Positions 35,191 through 46,078 of a DNA stretch of 64,000 nucleotides are shown piece by piece (position 1 is the stretch's first letter; each line of letters begins with the position of its first letter). The notes under the pieces are model-generated. The model searched no databases. It was given only the letters and a program-made list of their open reading frames with translations, and was not told where the DNA came from. A program made the position numbers and the translations under genes. The stretch is from Mercurialis annua (lineage: Eukaryota > Streptophyta > Magnoliopsida > Malpighiales > Euphorbiaceae), in NCBI RefSeq assembly GCF_937616625.2, contig NC_065573.1, positions 496,001-560,000 of the forward strand. Reading direction: 5' to 3'.

Positions 35191-37418
35191 GTTGTAACAT
35201 ATCATAGACGAACAAAAAGGAACCCTTTTGCTTGAACTTGCGATGGTTTCGTTTTCGAGTCGCGGTTTGTTATTGTGTGTAATTGCCGATGTTATTGTTT
35301 ATGATTGTTAAAGGAATCATGCTTCTAGGTTGATTAGGTAACTATTTTTGTGATTAATGGTTGAGTTTCATAAACCCAGGAACTTTCAAATTGTTGGTTT
35401 TTCAATTTGACAATTTCAAATATGTAAATGGCGGAAATTTGGTTGTTGGTATAGGGAAGATGGCTAAGTGGCCACTTTGATCACCATATCGTTAGTGTAT
35501 GCATGATGGGTTATAAGGTTAGTTGGTGTCATTAATAAAGCATGGTTGGAGGGAATGGTTTTTTGAAATTTGATATTAAAAAAGATGCCTCTGTGTATGA
35601 TTTTCATTCTTAATGAAAGAGATGGCCTATTGGCCATATTGGTCATCATTTTGTTTGATTTAACCTAATAAATCTCTCAAGTTGTTTTTAGCTATTATAA
35701 TATTTGATAATGACTTTTATATTTATTTCAATTTCAAATAGACAACTGGAAAACGATAATTATTTTATAATCTAAATTAACATAATTACTCGGGTAATTA
35801 TATTTAATTTTGATTTATATGTTATTTTTGACTAATCTACAATTGAACCCCTAAAATTTTTAAAAGCTTATTCAAGTTAAGTTTTATCTATTGGATAACT
35901 TTTGAACTTTTGTTTGAATTATAAATTAGTAAATTGAGAACGAATAATTAATTTGATTTCGACTATCAAATTGGATAAATTACATTTTAGTCCCTAAACT
36001 TTTATTAACTTAAAATGGTTAAGTTTTGGTTGTAACTTAGGTTACTTGGATTTGAAAATATTAAATTTTATTTTTAAATAGATAATTATTTTATCAAGTT
36101 TTTTAATTTATAAACTCGGTTTATAATTTAATAAGTTTTAATTTGGGTTAGACTGTGGTCGCCCAACAAGTGGGAAGAAGCTTGGTAGTTTTAAATAACT
36201 CGGCTGACTCACTGATAAGGATTTTAACTTGGGTTAATTTAAATTATTTTTACGAGTCACTCTAAATATGTTTATATGATTTGTACTTTTTAACTTTGAG
36301 TTATATTTGGAATGCATTTAATATAAGTGTTTATTAAATATGGCTTTGTATTGTGTTGTGCTAGTCCTATGTGGTGTCTAGTACTCTTTAGAGTTAGGGT
36401 CTGATTTTAATTATAATTTTAATATTTTATTTAGACCCGTCGACTGTTCGTACTTCATAGACGAACCAGAGTTAGGTGCTTGTCAGGATCACGTGGATTT
36501 AGTAAGCAGTGAGTTTATATCTCTATTTACCTCTTTATTAAGAAATTATTATATTTTGTATATATATATATATATGTATAAGTAGCTTTTGAACTGTTTT
36601 TCAGCATTGTGGATTTGATTTGGAACGTGCTACTCGATGGGCATCATCGGGACTGCGTGCGCACCGGTAATGATTATGGTATTGAGGTAGGTTTGAGATA
36701 CGTCTCACCTTAGTGAGGGCACCGGTGGAAGATACGTCTCCTGGGCTCACTATTTATTAAGTGTTAGTCGGGGATCGGTTATTGAGATACGTCTCACCGA
36801 CACGACAATGGATTTAGAATTGTGGTTTAGGATTTCATTGATAATCCATAATGAAATTGTTTTATTAAATGTTTTAAAAGTTTTTAACTTAATAAATGTA
36901 AATGGTTATATAAACTCTACTCAGTAAATCTGACCCCGTTGTTTTCCCAAATTTTCCAGGTTTATGATTTGAGCGTTGGTCGATCTCCGTTTCTTCATTC
37001 TCGGGGGTTCTTTATTTATTTCAGAATAAAAGAGTCGAACTATTTTAACTCTTAGACCGCAGTAGTAGTATTAGTGGATTTATGACTTAATCTTATGATT
37101 ATTGTTTTAGACTATTGTTTGTTGGTATAGTCCGACTATCATTTTATCATCTTGGCATGATTACAGTATTTATGGTACTTTTATATATTGCCATGCTGTT
37201 GGAGTTTATTTTTAGATTAAGCATACTTTGAATATACGTTGCTTATATTGTACTGCTAGACTAGGCTGGAGTCTCGGTTGCCCCCGAGCATGTGATCTTA
37301 TGCAGGTACATTGTTTTAAACGTTATAAGTTGGTTATCCGTAAGGCTAACTACGGGTTTTGGTACAACCATACCCATACCCTAGCGCCGGTCACGATTCA
37401 TGAAAATGGGTCGTGACA
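35191..37418 (+). mobile_element. outer element 3' LTR, second part
   Basis: Continuation of the outer 3' LTR after the inner insertion, ending GGGTCGTGACA. It keeps the stretch 36145-37010 that the 5' LTR has lost. That stretch includes CCCGTCGACTG, the GAGATACGTCTC hairpin cluster, a short TATATA tract at about 36558-36576 and CCCGTTGTTTTCCCAAATTT. With the first part, the full LTR is about 2,980 bp. The U5 end repeats GGAGTCTCGGTTGCCCCCGA. Confidence 0.93.
36695..36795 (+). repeat. triplicated GAGATACGTCTC hairpin motif in LTR
   Basis: GAGATACGTCTC occurs at 36695-36706 and 36784-36795, with a partial copy GATACGTCTC at 36731-36740. Each can fold with a GAGA/TCTC stem. The corresponding part of the inner LTR (about 27120-27215) holds different short hairpins, so position may be conserved while sequence is not. 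Confidence 0.65.
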
Positions 37419-39535
37419 GTTTCGTAACGTTTGTAAACTTTTGGCTTAAATCGCTAAAAAGGTGAAACGTTTGGATTTGTTTCATAATTTTTGTAAACGT
37501 TTGGCTTCAATCGCAAAAAAGGGGAAACGTTAGTATTTGTTTCGTAACATTTGTAAACGTTTGGCTTAAGTCACTAAAATGGGGAAACGTTTGGATTTGT
37601 TTCTTAATGTTTGTAAACGTTTAGATGAAATCGCAAAAATGGTGAAACATTTGGATTTGTTTCGTAACGTTTGGCTTATATCGCTAAAATGGGGAAACGT
37701 TTGGATTCGTTTTGTAACGTTTGTAAACATTTGGATTTGTTTCGTAACGTTTGTAAAGGTTTGGTTTTATTTCGTAACGTTTATAAACGTTTGGCCTAAA
37801 TCGCTAAAATGGGAAAACGTTCGGATTTGTTTGTTAACGTTTGTAAACGTTTGGCTTCAATCGCTAAAAAAGTGAAACGTTTGGATTTGTTTCGTAACGT
37901 TTAAATTGATAAAAATGTGAGAAGTTTTTTTTTGTTACATAATGTTTGTAAACGTTTGGATTTGCTTCATAACGTTTGTAGACCTTTGCAAACGTTTGGC
38001 TTAAATCGCTAAAAAGGGGAAACGTTTGGATTTGTTTCGTAACGTTTGTAAATATTTGGCATAAATCACTGAAATAGGGAAAAGTTTGGTTTTGTTTCGT
38101 AACGTTTGTAAACGTTTCGATTTTTTCCGTAACGTTTGTAAAACTTTGGTTTTGTTTCGTAACGTTTATAAACGTTTCTCTTAAATCTCTAAAATGGGGA
38201 AACATTTGGATTTGTTTCGTAACGTTTGTAAACGTTTGTCATCAATCGCTAAAAAGGTGAAACGTTTGGATTTGTTTCGTAACGTTTAGATTTGTTTCGT
38301 AATGTTTGTGAATGTTTGGGTTTATTTCGTAACGTTTTAAAGATTTGGCTTAAATCGCTAAAATGGGAAAATGATTAGATTTGTTTAGTAACGTTTATAA
38401 ACATTTGGCTTCAATCGCTAAAAAGGTGAAACGTTTGGATTTGTTTCGTAATGTATGTAAACGTTTGGATTTGTTTCGTAATGTTTGTAAACGTTTGGAT
38501 TTATTTCGTAATGTATGGAAGATTTGGCTTAAATCGCTAAAAAGGTTAATCGTTTGGTTTTGTTTCGTAACGTTTGTAAACGTTTCGCTTTAATAGCCAA
38601 AAAGGGGAAACGTTTGGATTTGTTTCGTAACGTTTGTAAACATTTGGCTTAAATCGCGAAAAAGGTGATATGTTTGGATTTGTTTCGTAATGTTTGTAAA
38701 TGTTTGGCTTAAATCGATACAAAGGTGAAACGTTTGGATTTGTTTTGTAACGTATGTAAACGTTTGGCTTAAATCGCTAAAAAGCTGAAACCTTTGGATT
38801 TGTTTCGTATTGTTTATAAACGTTTGGCTTAATTGCAAAGAAGGTGAAACGTTTGGATTTGTTTCATAACGTTTGTAAACGTTTGGTTTAAATTGTTAAA
38901 AATGTGAAATGCTTGGATTTGTTTCGTAACGTTTGTAAATGCTTGGCATAAATTTCTAAAAAGGTGAAACGCTTGGATTTGTTTCGTAACGTTTGTAAAC
39001 GTTTGACTTCAATCACTAAAATGGGGAAACGTTGGTATTTGTTTCGTAACGTTTGTAAACGTTTGGCTGAAATCGCTAAAATGGTGAAACGTTTGGATTT
39101 GTTTCGTAACGTTTGTAAACATTCGGATTTGTTTCCTAACGTTCGTAAACGTTTGGGTTAAATAGCTAAAATTGGGAGACATTCGGATTTGTTTCTTAAT
39201 GTTTGTAAAAATTTGGCTTCAATCGCTAAAAAGGTGAAACGTTTGGATTTGTTTCGTAACGTTTGTAAACATTTGGCTTAAATTGATAAAAATGTGAAAA
39301 TGTTGTTTTTGTTCCATAATGTTTCTAAACGTTTGGATTTGTTTCGAAACGTTTGTAAACCTTTGTAAACGTTTCGCTTAAATCGCAAAAAAGGTGAGAC
39401 GTTTGGATTTTTTTCGTAGCGTTTGTATATATTTGGCTTAAATCGCTAAAATGGGGAAACGTTTGGATTTGTTTCGTAACATTGGTAAACGTTTGGATTT
39501 GTTTCGTAACGTTTGTAAACCTTTGGTTTTGTTTC
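37419..39535 (+). repeat. 60-bp satellite array, segment 4
   Basis: The array resumes with GTTTCGTAACGTTTG. The first five bases are the right target flank of the outer element and the last five (39531-39535, GTTTC) the left target duplication of the solo LTR. Monomers with AAAATGGGGAAACG are common here. Irregular half-units (repeated GTTTGGATTTGTTTCGTAAC) are frequent, for example at 37725-37790 and 38430-38520. No gene is seen. Confidence 0.95.
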
Positions 39536-41435
39536 TGTCACGACCCGAATTCCACCCTAATCCAAGTCACGACCGGCGCTAGGGAATGGGAATGGTTGTT
39601 CCGAAACCCGTAGCAAGCCTAGAACCTCTAGAAATTTTTCGCAAATATTATTAAAAGATCGCACCTCGCGTACGATCCGTTTTCAGAAAACGCCGTTAAA
39701 ACTTTTTCCGTTTAACGCAAACACATTTCTGAAATTATACATATAAGCGAAATCTGGTTTTAGAAGTACTGGTTGGATAACCTCGTTATCTCAACCCTCG
39801 CTTCCTTCTGAAAACCTGGCATGGTGATTACTGGAAACTAGGGACTTATCTTTCGCTTGCCTTAACACATAGGCATCCCTGTTCCAGACCACACGCCACC
39901 ATTAATATGTTTAATAAAATAATGCGGACACCTTTGCGTCTCGCAGCGGTGGTATTAAACATATTAAAATACACAGCGGACCGGTTACACATAGCCGGCG
40001 AATATAAAACATACTGTTTTTGACCCTCACAAAAACACACGAGGCCGACTCGGTAACCAGATACAATATGCCACTAAGCAGCCACCCAAAAGGTATACAC
40101 ACGTGCAATAAATCCTATCAGAGTATCTAAACAAAGGACTAGTGGCACGGCTGCTGGCACATTACACTTATACTATTGCAGCATACTAAGAGTACAAAAT
40201 CCTATGTACATTACCAAAGAAGAGCTTTCCTGAAGAAGGGATGTGGAAGCTCGACTGATCTCAAAGCTCGTTTCCTGAAAAATGAGATAACTACAACGGG
40301 GTCAGAAATATAAATATTTCTGAGTGAGTAAACAGTTTACAGGTAAATACCAAAATCGCATCATATATATATAAAACAGTTATATATATAAAATATGTTA
40401 CCAATATGTCGATCCATATGAAACCCTAGTCCACAATTGTCCTAACAGACACACTCATCTCACGAGCTTATAGACAACAGAATAAGGACCGTGAACCGAG
40501 TCACTGCCGTCCACTTCTGTATCTCTGGTACCTGGACCGTAATCATGAAACTGCCATCGCGGTTTGACCCGCGACCGTAACTGTATTACTGTCGTCTCAG
40601 GGTTTACCCGTGAAGTCAGGGCATCTACTTTCCCAATGACTTACACGACAGACATACCTCTATACCTCGACAGAAGTACATCTAGAAATCAGTGTTGGTG
40701 ATCACGCAACCCTATTGCTGCCCAATAGGTAGCTCGTTCCAATGGACCTTTCTTGGCTAGTTTATACTACTGCGATTTATGAATTTAAAACAATTGAATA
40801 CTGATATTCAAAAGTAAACACGTAAACTCACAGTACTGCTAAGTTACTACTTAGCATCGTCGTAGGTGTGACAGACTCCCCTGAGTCCTGGTCTGACTGC
40901 TGGACAGCTAGTCGGATCAAACATACAAAACACACAAGCCAAACATCAATACTCATTTCTGGTATAAACATCTAGGTCCTGAAACCTAGGTTTAATCAAA
41001 TCATTCAATTCACATAACACATAGCACGTATGGTCTCTTTCTCTTTAAAAACCATTTAAAGCGTTTTCACCTCGAGAAAACGTTTAGACTTTACTCTAGA
41101 AGTCATTTTAGGTATAGCAATACCTAATTAAAATCATTTACTAGTATCGACTTGATTGCCAAAGCAATTCACAGTCGACTACTAATTATTTAGCAACATC
41201 GTTTGCTAAATCTTTTAAACCGGTTAAACGTCGACTTTAACTCTTTTAAAGTCCTTTTTAAACGTTTAACTTTACTTTTAAAATCATATTTTAAAAGTCT
41301 TTAGCTTTGGTTTAAAAACTCTTTTCACTTTCTTTCAAAGAAGTTATCGTTTTTAAACGTTTTAGTTCGACGAAACTACTTCAAACGGATAGGGCAAAAA
41401 GCCCCAAAGGAAATTTTCCCCTTTAGCGTCGGCCT

Positions 41436-41576
41436 GGTGCACGTCCGTGCACCTTGGGTGCACGTTCGTGCACCCCTGGCTAGTGCACGATCGTGCACCA
41501 TTGTGCACGTTCGTGCACCTCCAGATTGGTGCACGTTAGTGCACCATATGTGCACGTCCGTGCACCAACGTGCACA
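41436..41576. repeat. cluster of six GTGCACG-CGTGCAC palindromes
   Basis: Six copies of a 16-bp palindrome of the form GTGCACGNNCGTGCAC lie at 41437-41452, 41458-41473, 41483-41498, 41503-41518, 41529-41544 and 41550-41565, plus a half copy at 41569-41575. The third, GTGCACGATCGTGCAC, is a perfect palindrome; the fifth has an A in place of the second C. Spacers are short (about 4-10 bp) and unrelated. The cluster is in the solo LTR, about 370-520 bp upstream in sequence coordinates of the minus-strand TATA box, on its transcribed side. It could be a protein-binding array or a folded RNA or DNA structure. Confidence 0.9.
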
Positions 41577-41603
41577 GCCCCGGGGAAACTCGATTCCCGG
41601 GGC
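41577..41603. repeat. GC-rich inverted repeat
   Basis: GCCCCGGGGAA (41577) and TTCCCGGGGC (41594-41603) are near-perfect inverted copies separated by six bases. It abuts the GTGCACG cluster and forms a hairpin candidate in an otherwise AT-rich LTR. Confidence 0.8.
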
Positions 41604-41945
41604 ATTCCGACGTGTTTCAAACTCGTTTTTCCGCTCCTAACACATATACACAATCCAATATATCCAAATTCACATTCGAATCGTAAAAATAATAGGTATA
41701 CGTTCGATTCGATACGGTAACCGTTTATAAACGAATATATATTCGAAATATATCAAAATAAACGTTCAATACGGGATTAGTACCTCGATTACTTGAGTAA
41801 TCGTCGAAGAAACGGAGTTAGAATCGAGAAATCGGAACGAATCGCGACGAACCCTAATTCCCGTAGCTTCAGAGAGCAAGCTGCTCACTTTCTCTTTCAA
41901 AATGAAAGAAATGAGGCTTCTGCCTCTGAATATCAAATGAATAGG

Positions 41946-41956
41946 TTTATATATAG
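41946..41956 (-). promoter_or_regulatory. putative TATA box of solo LTR
   Basis: The minus strand reads CTATATATAAA, followed downstream by a pyrimidine-rich leader and GAATTAGGGTTCGTCGCG. The arrangement resembles the TATA and leader of the inner LTR. The true start site is not shown by the sequence. Confidence 0.55.
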
Positions 41957-42406
41957 ATTTGGTTAATTTATCACTTTAACTCAAATTTTTAAATAGTCGT
42001 TCGTAGCTTAAACGGAAACGACTTCCGAATTTCGTAAAAGTTTACCCAAAAATCTAATAAAATATGATAAGAATAAAAATATAATTTTTATTCTTATCCG
42101 ACTTATATTTTATTCTTAATAAATCTCTGAAGATTTATTAGGTCCAAATCAGTCCCACTTGATTAAACTTTCTACGTCCAAATTCTATGAAACTTTGACG
42201 ATAGCTTCGTCAAATTATTTCGCGAATAATGACACCAAAATTATTCGCTCGGGACTTATATATTATTTTATTTTAATTTGGACTAACGAATAATACTTAA
42301 TTAGTTTATAACTAAAACTAATTAAAGTAAAGAATCCAAGGACCAAATGATACTCTTTCCATAACTTGCCGCCCACTCACTCTTTCTCTCTTATCTTTTT
42401 TTTTTA

Positions 42407-42410
<4 letters not shown>

Positions 42411-42498
<88 letters not shown>
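42411..42498. repeat. AT dinucleotide microsatellite
   Basis: An uninterrupted run of 44 AT units (88 bp) after a poly-T/AAATA stretch, in the upstream (U3) part of the solo LTR as read on the minus strand. Length is probably variable between individuals and could be affected by sequencing error. Confidence 0.95.
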
Positions 42499-42500
<2 letters not shown>

Positions 42501-42837
42501 TAACTTATATTCGTTAATAACACGTCGAGACTTCCGAGTTTCGACATTTTTAATTTCGGGGTTTTATCCGAAATATTAAACTCTCCAATTAGAGTGGTAT
42601 ATTGATATATTAATTATCAATATATTTTTATCTTACGACTTCAGTCATATTTTCTTTTCTATTAATCCCGTTCATATCAATTTATTAAAATTTAAATCCT
42701 CGATTTAAATTTTAAACTCCTATTATTACAATATAATTTTAGGGATACTTATAAATTAAATTTACGCTTAAATTTAATTTACGTATTCCCGGCTAATAAA
42801 AGCTTTACACGTGGCTTATAAATTACGGGGTATTACA

Positions 42838-43117
42838 GTTTCGTAACGTTTATAAACGTTTGGCTTAAATCTCAAAAAAGGGGGAAACGTTTGGATTTGT
42901 TTCGTAACGTTTGTAAATGTTTGTCTTCAATTGCTAAAAAGGTGAAACGTTTGAATTTATTTTGTAACGTTTGGATTTGTTTCGTAATGTTTGTAAACGT
43001 TTGGATTTATTTCGTATCGTTTTAAAGATTTGGCTTAAATCGCTACAATGGGGAAACGTTTGAATTTGTTTCATAACGTTTGTAAACGTTTAGTTTCAAC
43101 CGTTAAAGAGGTGTAAC
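42838..43117 (+). repeat. 60-bp satellite array, segment 5
   Basis: About 280 bp of satellite between the solo LTR and a truncated LTR element. It starts with the GTTTC target duplication and ends in GAGGTGTAAC, in the monomer's GTGAAAC step. Confidence 0.93.
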
Positions 43118-44227
43118 TGTAACATCCGGAAATTAAAAATAAAATAACATAATATAATACCATTATAAGATAATGGGTTGCTGTTTATTAAGGATTGCGT
43201 CAATCTTTTTAATTAATTTTTGCTCAGTAAATAAAGTAAATTTCGAGGACAAAATTTTTTTTACAAGGGAAAAATGTAATATCCAGAAATTAAAAATAAA
43301 ATAAAATAATAAAATACCATTATAAGATAATGGGTAAGATTGTAATTTTATCTTTTCTCAAATAAAATCCTAAACTTAATAGAAATGTATTTAAAAGAGG
43401 CTAATTAATTGAAATTGGAATTCAAACAAAAACAAAATTTCAGGCGTCACTTTTATTTTTAGGGTTAACAATCAGTTTAAAAAAAAGAGAAGAATTTCGC
43501 ACAGAAGAATTTGGCTTATTGGCTTATGCTTGCTTATGTTTTTAATTCAAAAGGAAGCAGCCATTGTACAGCTTTAAACAGGTAATAAATTAACACTTAA
43601 AATTTCTGTTTTTCAAATTTTTCTTTTAGTGGGGACAAATAAAATTGGTTTTTGATCTCACAATTTTGAACTTTAGCCATGAATCCTACATCATAAACGG
43701 ATTACGAGACAAAAATTTCTTTTGTTTGCTGTTTCAATTTCATGCATGTACTGTGGCCATGTTTTAGTCTTAAATTACTAAATTTTGGTTATGTATAACT
43801 TTAGTCCTTATAGTTAAAAATTTAATATTTTAGTCCAACTGATTATAGTTATATTACTTCTATTTCATTTTGGTACCTTTAACCAAATAAATCATATTTA
43901 ATAAATAATTTTATGAAATGATAAAATTATGGTGAAAGTGTAATTATATTTAATGTGCCTTATAAATATATTAGGAGACGCGGATAACGTAGATTGTTGA
44001 GTAGAACTCTCAGATAATTAGTTTGTTACGCGATCGAGGAAAGTATAGTTAATTATATTTATGTATATTTATTGATTGTTAAATGTGGATTTTTATATGG
44101 TTGACATTTGGTGTTTTGATATATGATAAATTATATGTTAATTGGTGCATTGACTATATTTTTGTAGTATTTGTTTTGAGTGTAATATAATTGGATTATG
44201 TGACGGTGGAATTAATGGATAAGAACA
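43118..44227 (+). mobile_element. truncated LTR retrotransposon remnant
   Basis: TGTAACATCCGGAAATTAAA at 43118 and TGTAATATCCAGAAATTAAA at 43275 are two copies of the same LTR start. The first copy lasts only about 60 bp (to about 43178). It is followed by about 95 bp of interior 3' end (TTTCGAGGACAAAATTT, then AAGGGAAAAA as polypurine tract) and then the second, longer LTR. Most of the 5' LTR and nearly the whole interior are therefore deleted. No clear target duplication is seen: left flank GTAAC, right flank CGTTT. Its LTR sequence is unlike the other elements apart from the TGTAA(T/C)ATCC start. Confidence 0.85.
43275..44227 (+). mobile_element. 3' LTR of the truncated element
   Basis: About 950 bp from TGTAATATCCAG to about TAAGAACA, where satellite resumes with CGTTTGACTTATATCGC. 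AT-rich, with no coding sequence. Its exact right end is uncertain because the final CA cannot be checked against an intact partner. Confidence 0.75.
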
Positions 44228-46078
44228 CGTTTGACTTATATCGCTAAAAAGGTGAAATGTTTGAATTTGTTTTCTAACATTTGTAAACGTTTGGCTTAAA
44301 TTGCTAAAGAGGTGAAACGCTTGGATTTGTTTCGTAACGTTTGTAAACGTTTGGCTTAAATTGCTAAAAAGGGGAAACGTTTGGATTTGTTTTCCAACGT
44401 TTGTAAACGTTTAGCTTAAATCGCTAAAAAGATGAAACGTTTAGATTTGTTTTGTAACATTTGTAAACGTTTGGCTTAAATCGCTAAAAAGCTGAAACTT
44501 TTGGATTTGTTTGGTATTGTTTGTAAACGTTTGGCTTAAATCGCTAAAAAGGTGAAATGTTTGGATTTGTTTTGTAACATTTGTAAATGTTTGGCTTAAA
44601 TTGCTAAAGAGGTGAAACGCTTGGATTTGTTTCGTAACGTTTGTAAACGTTTGGCTTAAATTGCGAAAAAGGTGAAACGCTTGGATTTGTTTCGTAACGT
44701 TTGTAAACATTTGCCTTAAATTGCTAGAAAGGTGAAACATTTGGATTTGTTTTATAACCTTTGTAAACGTTTGGTTTAAATCTCTAAAATGGGAAAACGT
44801 TTGGATTTGTTTCGCAACGTTTGTAAACGTTTGGCTTCAATCGCTAAAAAGGTGAAATATTTGGATTTGTTTCGTAACGTTCGGATCTGTTTCGTAATGT
44901 TTGTAAACGTTTGGATTTATTTTGTAACGTTTTAAAGATTTGGCTTAAATCGCTAGAATGGGGAAACTTTTGGATTTATTTCGTAACGTTTTAATGATTT
45001 GGCTTAAATGGCTAAAAAGGTTAAACGTTTGGTTTTGTTTCACAACGTCTATAAACGTTTGGCTTAAATATCTAAAAAGGGGAAACATTTGGATTCGTTT
45101 CGTAACGTTTGTAAACGTTTGGTTTAAATTGCTAAAAAGGTGAAACGCTTGGATTTGTTTTGTAACTTTTATTAACGTTTGGCTTAAATCGTTAAAAAGG
45201 TGAAACGCTTGGATTTGTTTCGTAACGTTTGTAAACGTTTGGCATAAATCGTTAAAAATGTGAAACACTTCGATTTGTTTCGTAATGTTTGTAAACGTTT
45301 GGCTTAAATCTCTAAAAATGTGAAACGTTTAGTTTTTTTTTCGTAACGTTTGTAAAAGTTTGTCTTAAATCGCTAAAAATTGGAAACGTTTGGTTTGTTT
45401 TGTAACGTTTTAAACGTTTGGTTTTATTTTGTAACGTTCGTAAACATTTGGCTTAAATCGCTAAAAAGAGGAAATGTTTGGATTTGTTTCTTAACGTTGG
45501 TAAACGTTTGGCTAAAATTTTTAAAAAGGCGTAACGTTTGGATTTGTTTCGTAACGCTTGTAAACGTTTGGCTTAAATCGCTATTAAGAGGAAATGTTTG
45601 GATTCGTTTCGTAATGTTTGTAAACGTTTTGCTTAAAAAGGCGAAACATTTGGATTTGTCTTGTAACGTTTGTAAACGTTTGGCCTAAATTGCTAAAAAG
45701 TTGAAACGTTTCGATTTGTTTCGTAATGTTTGTAAACATTTGGCTTAAATCGCTAAAAAGGTGAAATGTTTTGATTTGTTTCGTAACGTTTGTAAACGTT
45801 TGGTTTCAATCGATAAAAAGGTGAAACGTTTGGTTTCAATCGATAAAAAGGTGAAACGTTTGGATTTGTTTTGTAACGTTTGTAAACGTTTGGCATAAAT
45901 CGCTAAAGAGGTTAAATGTTTGGATTTGTTTCGTTACGTTTTAAACCTTTGGCCTAAATCGCTAATATGGGGAAACGTTTGGATTTGTTTCGTAACGTTT
46001 GTAAACGTTCGGCTTAAATTGCTAAAAAGGTGAAATGTTTTGTTTCGTAACGTTTGTAAACGTTCGGCTTAAATCGCT
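44228..46078 (+). repeat. 60-bp satellite array, segment 6
   Basis: The last + oriented stretch. Monomers are regular at 44250-44850 and become irregular toward the right end, with shortened copies at 45640-45660 and 46030-46078. A 31-bp block (GGTTTCAATCGATAAAAAGG plus flank) is immediately repeated at about 45810-45850. It ends at the array-wide strand switch. Confidence 0.95.

Larger units (their letters stand above)
17293..37418 (+). mobile_element. nested LTR retrotransposon pair (outer element, host of inner)
   Basis: A 20.1-kb insertion in the satellite. The outer element runs TG...CA from 17293 to 37418: 5' LTR, primer-binding site, 4.6-kb interior, polypurine tract and 3' LTR. The 3' LTR is split by a second complete element at 24826-35185. 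No gag, protease, reverse transcriptase, RNase H or integrase reading frame is visible; the interior has no open frame of 60 codons. Large LTRs with a non-coding interior fit the LARD class of non-autonomous elements. The ATTCGAGGAC motif followed by a purine run before the 3' LTR resembles the 3' end of plant Ty3/gypsy interiors, so a gypsy origin is likely but not shown. Confidence 0.93.
39536..42837 (-). mobile_element. 3.3-kb solo LTR, minus strand
   Basis: On the + strand it begins TGTCACGACCCG and ends GGGGTATTACA, so the minus strand reads TGTAATACCCCG...CGGGTCGTGACA, the same ends as the nested elements. It is flanked by an exact 5-bp duplication GTTTC (39531-39535 and 42838-42842). 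No primer-binding site, interior or second LTR is present, so it is a solo LTR left by recombination between two LTRs. Its U5 end (minus strand CTACGGGTTTCGG, CATTCCCTAGCGCC) is related to the nested LTRs, but the rest diverges strongly, so it is a different family. It carries a TATA box, a palindrome cluster and an AT microsatellite. Confidence 0.93.

Noticed and set aside
41437..41720. Two overlapping open frames rich in VHVRAP through the palindrome cluster
   Set aside because: Frames arise from the repeated GTGCACG units in a solo LTR; no start context or continuation.
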